From Siphonodentalium dalli (lineage: Eukaryota > Mollusca > Scaphopoda > Gadilida > Siphonodentaliidae): DNA of 64,000 bases. The notes below the pieces were generated by a model, which saw only the letters and a program-made list of their open reading frames with translations, did no database searches and was not told the DNA's origin. Within the stretch, counting starts at the first letter, position 1. Every line of letters begins with the position of its first letter. The position numbers were made by a program, and so were the translations under genes. The DNA is taken from assembly GCA_032622095.1 (NCBI GenBank), contig CP136062.1, positions 129,597,282 through 129,661,281 on the forward strand. The letters run 5' to 3'. This document shows, piece by piece, positions 11,445 through 23,212 of this stretch.

Positions 11445-11893
11445 CTTGGGAGATTGCCCGTCAAAAATGACGGGTAAATAAATGTCCTTTTTTTTACTTT
11501 CTGGTGTTCGCGTGCATGATCAAATTCTTATTTATATTAGAAATGGAATGGCTAATAGTATGCTTCTCTTGCCACGGCGGCGTGTGGACACTTTATTTCA
11601 CTTAGAAATGTATCCCCCCCGTTTCAGCATGTATACACGCATGGGCGTAGCCAGTTTGCTCTGAGGCCGATTTGTCAGCTGATAACAACGGCATATTTGA
11701 TAACACCTTCAGACTCTTGATGACGAACATTATGAATAATTAATTTTCATTTCCCTTATACGGGTAGTTCGTGTGCGACATATGGATATACTATGCAAGT
11801 ATTGTCAAAGTAGATTATTGCCAATAGTTTAGTACGAACGGTTCTGGTCCTCTGGACACCTACCAATTCTACAGTTCGAGGGTATTCGGGTCA
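11445..11893 (-). mobile_element. Helitron A fragment cut off by the duplication junction
   Basis: On the + strand it begins with a degenerate 3' terminus, CTTGGGAGATTGCCCGTC (CTTG in place of CTAG) plus hairpin (CCCGTCAAAAATGACGGG). It then has family A body sequence (GACACTTTATTTCACTTAGA) until the duplication junction at 11893, after which Helitron B sequence starts. Confidence 0.75.
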
Positions 11894-14696
11894 GTGGTGT
11901 ATAAAGATGAGAGGGACACAACAAATTATATCTATATGTTTAGTGCCGATTTCCACCAGATTGATACATATTCTTCTCCGTGATACGAGGAATCTTATCA
12001 TGTGGTTTAGATACACCAAATTGGTGCCCTATGGGTGAGAGATATGGGGACCTTAAATTTGATATGAATGTGTATACTCGCCAATTTTCACCAATTTCAT
12101 ATATATGCATCTCTAATTTCTAATGAGTCTTAGTGTGTGCAGCTTGAGTCGGAAATAGGGACGGGAGGGTCACCACAACTGATACAAAATATTTTTAGTA
12201 CCAATTACCATCAAATTCAGACACGTTCTTCTCAAATGATACAAGAAATAAAATCGTGCTGTCTGTCTGTCTTTTTGTCTGTCTGTGTACGTTCTATATA
12301 TAACTTCACGCGGTACAATCGAGATGGCACCAAGGCGTTCTAAGAGGGGTAACTTTTTACAAGGAAGATAATGGTGCGGGTTAAAATTTTCTAAAATGAC
12401 GCTGTTGGTGGGAGGGGAAATTTAAAAAATATGGTGAAATAGTTTTGTCGCTGATTTCCACCAAACGAATACATAATCACCTTCGCAATATGGCGTTGTT
12501 CGAGTCAGCGTTGCATCAACAATTGATTTAATAAACCAAATTCCACAAATTCATACACGTTTTTCTCTAACGATATACCATGAATGAAATCACATTTGGT
12601 GTCGTTTGCGTCACGGATGGCGAGCGGATGTGCACTATCATTGATAAGATTGCTATTCGCCGATATTCACATATAAGTTATATACAGTCACCAGGCCATC
12701 TTCATATCATTTTAAGTAGTTGGGCGTTCACATTTCACAATCCCGACATATGGTGACCCACATAAGTCACTTGAACAATTATATCTTCTTAACAGTCATA
12801 TTTATATGGGAATGGCAATCAATGCATTCACACAATGAGCTAGCAAAAAGAGATAACTAGAAGAAGCATTAAACGTATATTTATCATTCTATTGAAGAGA
12901 TACATATATTCGTGCAAACTGAGAGACCTCGAACCGTCATAGGATTGCATATATATAATAAAAAAATTTAGTCTGTTCCATTCTATACAGTTTCCACAAA
13001 AAGTTACAATTTGTCAAGAGAAATGGGAGGCCTGTTCAAAAATAGTGGTCACAGTGTGCAGTAAAATATAGTTTCTTCTGATATACAAGAAAATGCAGTT
13101 AGTAGCACAAGACTTTTCAGGATCCTACCAATACTGACATCTGACAAGGGTTTTAGAACAGACTCATCGACTGACATAAACAACTCAAAATCTCGCTCTG
13201 TGCCTGGCACATGTAGCTGGTATATGTGCGCAGCAACATTTCGTTTAAACTAAGAATATTTAGCCAATATATAGCACCATGAACAGAGGAGCACCTGGAA
13301 ATTTCTTTGAAACATCTGTATCTTCATGGAGATATGACAACCAGGTGTCCTCGAGATCTTAGTCCACTAGATTGATTGATACATCTCAATATGTAAAACC
13401 CAATTATCATCTTTTATCGAACTAATGTGTTTATGATGTTCATGTATCATATTATAACATCTAATGTATACGCAGTTGTAAATAAATAAATACTTCATTA
13501 TTGGTGGAACGGATTAATAGCGATAAACAGAATGACAATTGACAAGGTGAGCCACTACTTATATTCCATGACTGTAATAATCATGTTTTGTGATGCTATT
13601 TGAATATACAATTTATGAGAAAACGTATAACACTTTAAGCAAGAGCATTCTCTATTCCCAACAAATATCCACAGCATACATTAACCTGGGCAACGCCAGG
13701 TAACCCTGCTAGTAAAGTTATAAGTTGACAAGGACTATAGCTGCGGTCAAAATGGGCGGATCGAACCTAGTTCAACTTTAATTTGTATATATCATATGAG
13801 TAATCCACATACCAAATTTTAAAATAATCAGCTAATTATATAACTAAAGCTGTCACACCGAAACCAAATAATTGTCCAGTTGTATGTCAATAAGTACCAT
13901 AACTCATGTAGCAATAGAGGTAGGGAACCCAAACTCAACATGTATTTTCAGCATTCGAAATTGGGAAAAATGTCCCACGGCAAATTCAATGTTAGATTCC
14001 AAATGTTTCCCCACGGCATTTGTTAGTGCCATTATTTCATATGAGTAATACAAATTTGAAAACAATGAGATAACTAAAAATAGTTATCATTCGGAAACCA
14101 TCTGGGACGGACACAGCAGATTTCAGTAAACCCAGGTAGAACCCCAAATGTTTGTCAAGGGGACAATAAAATTAGTTTAACTGTAGTGAATGTAAAATAC
14201 CAATTCTTAACTATAATTTCAAAGCACACACCCACCCGAGGGCCAAGGGGGTGATTGAAATATAATAAGGAATCTGCAGCTGGCTGCCAAATAAAAAAAA
14301 CAATTATATTTACGAAAAGATAACTACAATGAACATCCGTAACAAAGTTAATTTTAGTTCAACATTTAGTGGATGGGAAGTTTACATTGTATATTTAACC
14401 ACTGAGATAACATTTCCTTATATAAGTGTTCACTTCCTCCTCTGGAGACTGTTTATGAGCTAGTTTAGAAAAACCTTTTCAATGATGTACCACAATAAGA
14501 CTTTTTAACACATTAGCCGTGCTGACATCTGTAGTAAGTATACAAAATTACATATGGCCTTTTGTTACTTAATTATAAGAAACAGCTATGATGACACTTT
14601 GTCTTTTGACAGAAACTATGCATAATTTAATAAATTGGGTTAATTTTATTTTGGCTATTAAATTAACTAGTTTGTTGTCTTCTTTTTTATCTACAG

Positions 14697-15444
14697 GTGG
14701 ACTCATAAGACAGAAGGCGGGACATGACATGTCTAGTATGACGTCGTCACATGCGTATATTCCTCCCAGTGCAGGGGGGGGGGTGAAAAAATTTCTTCCG
14801 GCACCTATGCCGGGGTGGGTGGGTGGTCAAAGCCACCAACAAGCAATTTTTTTCCGCAACTAAAAAAAATATCCTGCTTGTTTTTTTTAGTGTTTTGGCA
14901 ATGAGTTGGGCTTCAAAACCACTTTGAATCAGTTTGAATGAGAGAAATAATGTAATTCTAACTGGTAAACTGACTGCAGGCAGTTATCGTGTTGTATTTT
15001 GTTGCAAATTTTGAAATCCAAGATGGCCGCTGGCAGCCATGTTTTTTTGGCCGAATGACCTCAAAATGACTCATTCCTATTTACATGTCCATGTTAACAT
15101 CCATGATAAATAGTATGCACAGAAATTCATATACAGCTGTTTACATTGAATTTCCCCCCGCAAATCTCTGTTTTAGTGTTAAAAGGGGGGGGGGTGGGTG
15201 TCAAAAAATGGTCGGAAAAAACTGCCGAAAACGGAAAAAATTTGGCGGTGGGGGTGGGTGGGTACAAAAAATGATCGAAAGGGAAAAAATGCCATACGTG
15301 CCTGAATTTTTTTTCCGACCCCCCCCCCCCCTGCCCAGTGCTCTATTGCTTGCTTGGTCAGTGCATACCACATGGCTAGCACTTTATGCACGTCATGATG
15401 GTCCTGATTTTTTTGACCATGATTCTCTTTATTATTATCCTGAT
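14697..15444 (+). pseudogene. Unidentified exon interrupted by a MITE, copy 2
   Basis: Same acceptor, frame and MITE position as 10329-11079. Two replacements are visible after the MITE (DFC to DFF, YYH to YYY) and no new stop, so both copies remain open to the same degree. The MITE copy here has shorter or longer G/C runs, and the frame happens to run on into the MITE for about 30 codons. Confidence 0.4.
14772..15333. mobile_element. G-run TIR MITE (family E), copy in duplication unit 2
   Basis: This is the duplicate of 10404-10968 with the same 7-bp target duplication, CCCAGTG (14765-14771 and 15334-15340). Its presence at the identical site in both units shows that the MITE inserted before the tandem duplication. 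Confidence 0.85.
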
Positions 15445-15809
15445 GTAAACACTGATGAGAATATACATACGAAAAATGATCAAGTGGTTCATCTAGTTTT
15501 CACAGCCATCAGTTGTCAAAAATTTGCATCGCGATGCCAATTGCATCGTGATAGTAAAATCACGATTCGCATCGCATTGTGAAGATTTGAATCATTGTAG
15601 CCCTGTTGACGAGTAGTTATCACATAGGAAATGTTCAGATTAATAAGTTCAACGAACAACCTTATTATGTAAAAAATATCCCTCAATAAATTGGACTCAT
15701 TCTGTACTTATATCTACCACTGATATGTATGTTGTCTGCTTAGGGACCAGCACAGAGGGCGACTTGGAAGACATCTAACTAAATTGTGCCACTTCTCCCT
15801 GTACTTGTT

Positions 15810-16824
15810 CTTGGGAGATTGCCCGTCAAAAATGACGGGTAAATAAATGTCCTTTTTTTTACTTTCTGGTGTTCGCGTGCATGATCAAATTCTTATTTAT
15901 ATTAGAAATGGAATGGCTAATAGTATGCTTCTCTTGCCACGGCGGCGTGTGGACACTTTATTTCACTTAGAAATGTATCCCCCCCGTTTCAGCATGTATA
16001 CACGCATGGGCGTAGCCAGTTTGCTCTGAGGCCGATTTGTCAGCTGATAACAACGGCATATTTGATAACACCTTCAGACTCTTGATGACGAACATTATGA
16101 ATAATTAATTTTCATTTCCCTTATACGGGTAGTTCGTGTGCGACATATGGATATACTATGCAAGTATTGTCAAAGTAGATTATTGCCAATAGTTTAGTAC
16201 GAACGGTTCTGGTCCTCTGGACACCTACCAATTCTACAGTTCGAGGGTATTCGGGTCACAGCGTTAATATTTAAAATAGCACCCATTTCCATCGATGATT
16301 GAACGTTCGATCTACAACCCATGTACTTCCACGACAAAATCAACGCCCTTACTTATATTCACACTCAACCTGATGACTAATTAATTTTGCGCCCTTTTCC
16401 AATGCTATGGCAGAACGCATGGAAGTTTCGTCTGTACAATAGAAAAGCAAGTATGGGTTTGTGTCAATCTCCATACAGTTGCGTCTCTTTGCTATGCTTC
16501 GCGCTCCGGAACGCATATATATCAGTGACTGCTTCGCTGGCAGAGGTTGGGTTTGTGTACGACGTCATGTGACGTCATTTCGACAAGCGTCATAAGAAAT
16601 AGTGTCTACTTGAATGCAAATACGGCGTTTGGGGTATCGATCTCGTATTTTCTTTGACAATCGACGTGAAAGTTGGTTAGTCATCTTCTACGACACAATG
16701 TATGCAGTGGTCCAAATTCGGGCTACGTTGGACGCATGGTTGAAAAGTTATAAATGCGCCAAAAGCGTGACCGAGTTATACACACACAGACACACACACA
16801 TACGACGGTTTTTATATATATAGA
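15810..16824 (-). mobile_element. Helitron A, array unit A0 (internally short)
   Basis: Its 3' end is the degenerate CTTG plus hairpin at 15810. Its 5' end (inverse of TCTATATATATAAAAACCGTCG) is at 16824, abutting the CTAG of the next unit. It is about 1.0 kb, against about 1.7 kb for neighbours, because the inner repeats are missing. The right breakpoint of the segmental duplication falls inside it (16258). Confidence 0.75.
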
Positions 16825-18543
16825 CTAGGGGGTTGCCCGTCACAAAATGACGGGTATATAAATTTTCTTTGTTATTTTCTAGTGTCCGCGTTCATGGACA
16901 CATGAAATTGTCATGTTTCTCCTTTTTGTTACTGGATGCGCATTGGAACACTTTATTTCACTAAAACTGTATTTCTACACACCCAGTCCACATATATATG
17001 CGCAACGAAACAAAATCAGTATATTATTTAAATACTATGCAACAACTGAAACATACTCAATTCAGGAGCCTACATTCGGAAGCTTGCTGCATATTTTGAA
17101 CGGACCCCCTTTGGAACCTGTATTCAGCATGCCGCCTAATGATCACACGCCTGCACTGCGCGGCCCGTTTGTATGAACACTTTATTTCAATAAAACTGTA
17201 TTTTTACCCCCACCCCCATCTCCCCGACCCATGTATATGCATGCACATATGGAACGCAACAATCAAAATATTTTACTTTATCTATACTAACTGAAACAGG
17301 CTCAATTCGGAATCTTTATTTAGAGGGGAGGGGCCTATGTACAGCCCCTTTCTGCGCTTCGCGCACATTATATGATCTTAAACTGCGTGAGCTTCGCGCA
17401 CATAAATAGGGAGCTTGCAGCACATTTTAAACGGACCCTGTATTCAACATGCAGCCTATTGATCACACGCCCTGCACTGCGTGGCCCATTTGTATGAACA
17501 CTTTATTTCAATAAAACTGTATTTTTGCCCCCACCATCATCTCCCCAACCCACGTATATGCATGCACATATATGGAACGCAACAATCGAGATATTTTACT
17601 TAATCTATACTGACTGAAACAGGCTCAATTCTGAACCTTTATTTAGCGGGGTAGGGGCCTGCAGCCCCTTTATGAGCTTCGCGCACATTATATGAATTTA
17701 AAACGCGTGCGCTTCGCGCATTGTGATCTTTTAAACATTTATTCTTGTATCAGATTTGCACTCAACCGAAAGATTAAAAGAGCATTAATTAGCGTCGGCA
17801 GTATTGTTTACACTGTAGCCCCTATTATTAGGCCTGTCCCGGGAATGTGCTTTTTTCAACTGAGTTCCGGCGAATTTACTGAGTTCACGGTACCCACTGG
17901 GTACCGCCTACCCACGTTTTTCCGGTACTCCTTCGATTCAACACTCAATGCACAACTTTCGTATCAAAGACAGCATTCTTTACTTGTGTTCAAACCCAAC
18001 TGGCAAATTAAAATACCATATTAGCACCCATTCCCAACGACGAACGTTCGAGTCTTGGATCTGCATCCACCCATTCCCAACGACGGTAGAACGTTCGAGT
18101 CTTGACTCTACACCCCACTATACATGCACTTCCGCGACAAAATCAACATTCGTTACCTAAATTCACACTGAACCTGAACTGACACATTAATTTCCAACAA
18201 CGCTTTGGTAGAGCGCATGGAAGTTTCGCCTACAATAGCAAAGCAAGTATTGGTTTGTGTTCGACGTCAATGACGTCATTTCGACAAACGTCATAAGAAA
18301 TAGTGTCTACTTGAGTGCAAATGCTGCATTTGGGGAGCATGTTAGATCTCAGGTTTGCTTTAACCAATCGGCGTGAAATTTGGTGAGTCACCTTTTATGA
18401 CACACGATAGGTCGGGGTACAAATTTGGGCTACATTAGACGCATGGTTGAAAAGTTATAAACGCGCCAAAAGCGTGACCGAGTTATACACACACAGACAG
18501 ATACACACACACACACACAGACGACGGGTTTTATATATATAGA
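16825..18543 (-). mobile_element. Helitron A, array unit A1
   Basis: On the + strand it starts CTAGGGGGTTGCCCGTCA and ends ACGGGTTTTATATATATAGA, directly followed by the next CTAG. Read on its own strand it has 5'-TC, an ACCCGTC motif, a (TG)n/(TGTC)n tract, and a 3' hairpin CCCGTCATTTTGTGACGGGC with CTAG at the end. The body contains about three ~310-bp sub-repeats, each with GAACACTTTATTTCAATAAA, GATCACACGCC..TGCACTGC and CTTCGCGCACATTATATGA. A CRE-like TGACGTCA lies near the 5' end. It is non-coding. Confidence 0.8.
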
Positions 18544-19757
18544 CTAGGGGGTTGCCCGTCACAAAATGACGGGTATATAAATTTTCTTTGTTATTTTCTA
18601 GTGTCCGCGTTCATGGACACATGAAATGGTCATTGCACATTGGAACACTTTATTTAACTAAAATTGTATTTATACGCACCCAGTCTACATATATGCGCAT
18701 GGACATATTGAACGAAACAAAATCAGTATATTATTCAAATACTACTATGCACCAACTGAAACATACTCAATTCAGGAGCCTACATTCGGGAGCTTGCTGC
18801 ACATTTTGAACCGACCCCCTTTGGAATCTGTATTCAGCATGCCGCCTAATGATCACACGCCTGCACTGCGCGGCCCGTTTGTATGAACACTTTATTTCAA
18901 TAAAACTGTATTTTTACCCCCACCCCCATCTCCCCCGACCCATGTATATGCATGCACATATGGAACGCAACAATCAAAATATTTTACTTTATCTATACTA
19001 ACTGAAACAGGCTCAATTCGGAATCTTTATTTAGAGGAGGAGGGGCCTATGTACAGCCAATTTCTGCGCTTCGCGCACATTATATGATCTTAAACTGCGA
19101 GGGCTTCGCGCACATATAGGGAGCTTGCAGCACATTTTAAACGGACCCTATATTCAACATGCAGCCTATTGATCACACGCCCTGCACTGCATGGCCCATT
19201 TGTATGAACACTTTATTTCAATAAAACTGTATTTTTGCCCCCACCATCATCTCCCAACCCACGTATATATATGCATGCACATATCTGGAACGCAAAAATC
19301 AAGATATTTTACTTAATCTATACTAACTGAAACAGGCTCAATTCTGAACCTTTATTTAGCGGGGGAGGGGCCTGCAGCCCCTTTGTGAGCTTCGCGCACA
19401 TTATATGAATTTAAACTGCGTGCGCTTCGCGCATTGTGATCTTTTAAACATTTATTCTTGTATCAGATTTGCACTCAATCGAAAGATTAAAAGAGCATTA
19501 ATTAGCGTCGGCAGTATTGTTTACACTGTAGGCCCTATTATTAGGCCTGTCCCGGGAATGTGCTTTTTCCAACTGATTTCCGGCGAATTTACTGAGTTCA
19601 CGGTACCCACTGGCGGGAGGTCAGACTGTGTCCATTCGCCATCTTCCGTGTATACCGGTAGTCCTTCGATTCCACACTCAATGCACAACTTTCGTATCAA
19701 AGACAGCATTCTTTACTTATGTTCAAACCCAATTGGCAAATTAAATTACCATATTAC
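18544..19757 (-). mobile_element. Helitron A, array unit A2a (5' end deleted)
   Basis: It starts with an intact CTAGGGGGTTGCCCGTCA, but the sequence breaks at about 19757 (AAATTACCATATTAC). There it joins the middle of the next unit's hairpin (CACAAAATGACGGG). The 5' third of this unit and the first 18 bp of the next are missing, as expected from a single deletion fusing two adjacent units. Confidence 0.75.
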
Positions 19758-21458
19758 CACAAAATGACGGGTATATAAATTTTATTTTATATTTTCTAGT
19801 GTCCGCATTCATGGACACATGGAATGGTCATGCTTCTCTTTTTTGTTACTGGATGCGGGTTGGAACACTTTATTTCACTAAACACTGTATTTCTACACAC
19901 CCAGTCAACATATGTGCATGCACATATTGAACGAAACAAAATCAGCATATTATTTAAATATTACTATACACCAACTGAAACATACTCAATTCAGGAGCCT
20001 TTATACGGGAGCTTGCGGCACATTTTTAACGGACCCCCGTTGGAACCTGTATTCAGCATGCCGCCTAATGATCACACGCCTGCACTGCGCGGCCCATTTG
20101 TATGAACACTTTATTTCAATAAATTTGTATGTTTACCCATACCCCCATCTCCCCAACCCATGTATATGCATCCATATATGAAACGCAACAATCAAGATAT
20201 TTTACTTTATCTATACTGAAACAGGCTCAATTCGGGAGCCTATATTTAGCAGGGGATGGGCCTGCAGCCCCTTTCTGCGCTTCGCGCACATTATATGACA
20301 TTAAACTGCGTTCACTTCGCGCACACATGGGGAGTTTGCAGCACAATTTGAACGGACCCCCTTTGGAACCTGTATTCAGCATGCAGCCTAATGATCACAC
20401 GCCCTGCACTGCGCGGCCCATTTGTATGAACACTTTATTTCAATAAAAATGTATGTTTACCCCCATCCCCATCTCCCAAACCCATGTATATGCATGCACA
20501 TATCAAGATATTTTACTTTATCTATAGTAACTGAAACAGGCTCAATTCGGAACCTTTATTTAGCGGGCGATGGGCCTACAGCCCCTTTGTGAGCTTCGCG
20601 CACATTATCTGATTTTAAACTGCGTGCGCTTCGCGCACATTTTGATCTTTTGAACATTCTTTTATCAGATTTGCACTCAACCGAAAGATTAAAAGAGCAT
20701 TAATTAGCGTCGGCAGTATTGTTTACACTATATTATTAGTCCTGGTCCGGGATTCCGGGATGTGATTTTTCTGACTGAGTTCCGGCGAATTTACTGAGTT
20801 CACGGTACCCACTGGCGGGAGGTCAGACTGTGTCCATTCGCCATCTTCCGTGTATACCGGTACTCCTTCCATTCCACACTCAATGCACAACTTTCGTATG
20901 AAAGACAGCATTCTTTACTTATGTTCAAACCCAACTGGCAAATTTAAATACCATATTAGCACCCATTCCCAACGACGAACGTTCGTGTCTTGACTCTGCA
21001 CCCCATTACATCCACCCATTCCCATTCCCAAAATCAACATTCGTTACCTAAATTCACACTGAACCTGAACTGACAAATTAATTTTGCGCCTATTTCCAAC
21101 AACGCTTCAAATGGTGGAGCGCATGGAAGTTTCGTCTACAATAGCAAAGCAAGTGTGGGTTTGCGTGCGACGTCAATGACGTCATTTCGACAAACGTCAT
21201 AAGAAATAGTGTCTATACTTGAGTGCAAATACTGCATTTGGGGGCCATGTTAGATCTCAGGTTTGCTTTGACCAATCGGCATGAAATTTGGTGAGTCATC
21301 TTCTAAGACACAATATAGGCCGTGGTATAAATTCGGGCCACATTGCGTGCATGGTTGAAAAGTTATAAACGCGCCAAAAGCGTGACCGAGTTATACACAC
21401 ACACACAGATACACAGATACACACACACACACAGACGACGGGTTTTTATATATATAGA
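19758..21458 (-). mobile_element. Helitron A, array unit A2b (3' terminal 18 bp deleted)
   Basis: It lacks the CTAG and outer hairpin arm but is otherwise like A1. It has the ~310-bp sub-repeats, TGACGTCA at about 21177, a CA-rich tract, and a 5' end at 21458 abutting CTAG of A3. Confidence 0.75.
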
Positions 21459-23212
21459 CTAGGGGGTTGCCCGTCACAAAATGACGGGTATATAAATGTA
21501 CTTTGTTATTTTCTAGTGTCCGCGTTCATGGACACATGGAATGGTCATGCTTCACTTTTTTGTTACTGGATGCGCGTTGGAACACTTTATTTCACTAAAA
21601 ACTGTATTTCTACACACCCAATCAACATATGTGCATGCACACATTGAACGAAACAAAATCAGCATATTATTTAAATACTATGCACCAACTGAAACATACT
21701 CAATTCTGGAGCCTACATTCGGGAGCTTGCTGCTCATTTTTAACGGACCCCCTTTGGAACCTGTATTCGGCATGTCGCCTAATGATCACACGCCTGCACT
21801 GCGCGGCCCGTTTGTATATATGAACACTTTATTTCAATAAAACTGTATTTTTACCCCCATCCCATCTCCCAACCCATGTATATGCATGCACATATGGAAC
21901 GCAACAATCAAAATATTTTACTTTATCTATACTAACTGAAACAGGCTCAATTCGGAATCTTTATTTAGAGGAGGGCCTACAGCCCCTTTATGCGCTTCGC
22001 GCACATTATATGATATTAACTGCGTGGGCTTAGCGCACATATAGGGAGCTTGCAGCATATTTTAAACGGACCCTGTATTCAACATGCAGCCTATTGATCA
22101 CACGCCCTGCACTGCGTGGCCCATTTGTATGAACACTTTATTTCAATAAAACTGTATTTTTGACCCCACATCATCTCCCCAACCCACATATATGCATGCA
22201 CATATATGGAACGCAACACTCAAGATATTTTACTTAATCTATACTAACTGAAACAGGCTCAATTCGGAACCTTTATTTAGCGGGGGAGGGGCATGCAGCC
22301 CCTTTGTGAGCTTCGCGCACATTATATGAATTTAAACTGCGTGCGCTTCGCGCATTGTGATCTTTTAAACATTTATTCTTGTATCAGATTTGCACTCAGC
22401 CGAAAGATTAAAAGAGCATTAATTAGCGTCGGCATATTATTAGGCCTGTCCCGGGAATGTACCTTTTCCAACTGAGTTCCGGCGAATTTACTGAGTTCAC
22501 GGTAGGCCTATCCACTGGCGGGAGGTCAGACTGTGTCCATTCGCCATCTTCCGTGTATATCGGTACTCCTTCGATTCCACACTCAATGCACAACTTTCGT
22601 ATCAAAGACAGCATTCTTTACTTATGTTCAAACCCAACTGGCAGATTAAAATACCATATTAGCACCTATTCCCAAACGACGAACGTTCGAGTCTTGACTC
22701 TGCACACCACTACATTCACCCATGCCCAACGACGGTAGAACGTTCGAGTCTTGACTCTACACCCCCACTATACATGCACTTCCGCGACAAAATCAACATT
22801 CGTTATCTAAATTCACAATGAACCTGAACTGACACATTAATTTAGCGCTTATTTCCAACAACGCTTTGGTTGAGCGCATGGCAGTTTCGCCTACAATAGC
22901 AAAGCAAGTGTTGTACTGCGTTCGACGTCAATGACGTCATTTGGACAAACGTCATAAGAAATAGTGTCTACTTGAGTGCATATACTGCATTTGGGGAGCA
23001 TGTTAGATCTCAGGTTTGCTTGGACCAATCGAAATGAAATTTGGTGAGTCACCTTTTATGACAAACTATAGGCCGTGGTACAAATTTGGGCCACATTGGA
23101 CGCATGGTTAAAAAGTTATAACCGCGTCAAAAGCGTGACCGAGTTATACACACACACACAGATACACAGATACACACACACACACACAGACGACGGGTTT
23201 TATATATATAGA
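21459..23212 (-). mobile_element. Helitron A, array unit A3
   Basis: Complete ends: CTAGGGGGTTGCCCGTCA at 21459 and the inverse of TCTATATATATAAAACCCG at 23212. The length is about 1.75 kb. Sub-repeat organisation matches A1. Confidence 0.8.

Larger units (their letters stand above)
7526..11893. repeat. Tandem segmental duplication, unit 1 (4.37 kb)
   Basis: Everything from 7526 to 11893 recurs at 11894-16258 with an offset of 4368 bp (4365 after a homopolymer change). I noticed fewer than ten substitutions, for example at 7528/11896 and in the region of 9531/13899, plus changes in G/C-run length. The unit contains the right part of Helitron B, 1 kb of intron-like DNA, an exon split by a MITE, and the left part of a Helitron A. 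The same 10-base match (ATTCGRGTCA) occurs at the left edge (7516-7525), the middle junction (11884-11893) and the right edge (16249-16258). Confidence 0.95.
11894..16258. repeat. Tandem segmental duplication, unit 2
   Basis: This is the second copy of 7526-11893. It begins inside Helitron B sequence (3' part 11894-13712, ending CTGCTAG|T) and ends inside Helitron A. To its right, Helitron A sequence continues normally to 16824, and to the left of unit 1, Helitron B sequence continues normally. The ancestral unit was therefore contiguous, and the middle junction is the novel join. Near-identity implies a very recent event, or two haplotypes laid end to end by an assembler. Confidence 0.95.

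Noticed and set aside
15085-15582. 165-codon frame across the MITE in duplication unit 2
   Set aside because: It runs through MITE G/C runs and depends on homopolymer length. In unit 1 the same region is broken differently. Only the part after 15341 may be old exon.
17000-23200. Regularly spaced repeats resembling a CRISPR array or satellite
   Set aside because: Units are 1.7 kb with Helitron ends and ~310-bp sub-repeats. There are no short repeats with unique spacers.
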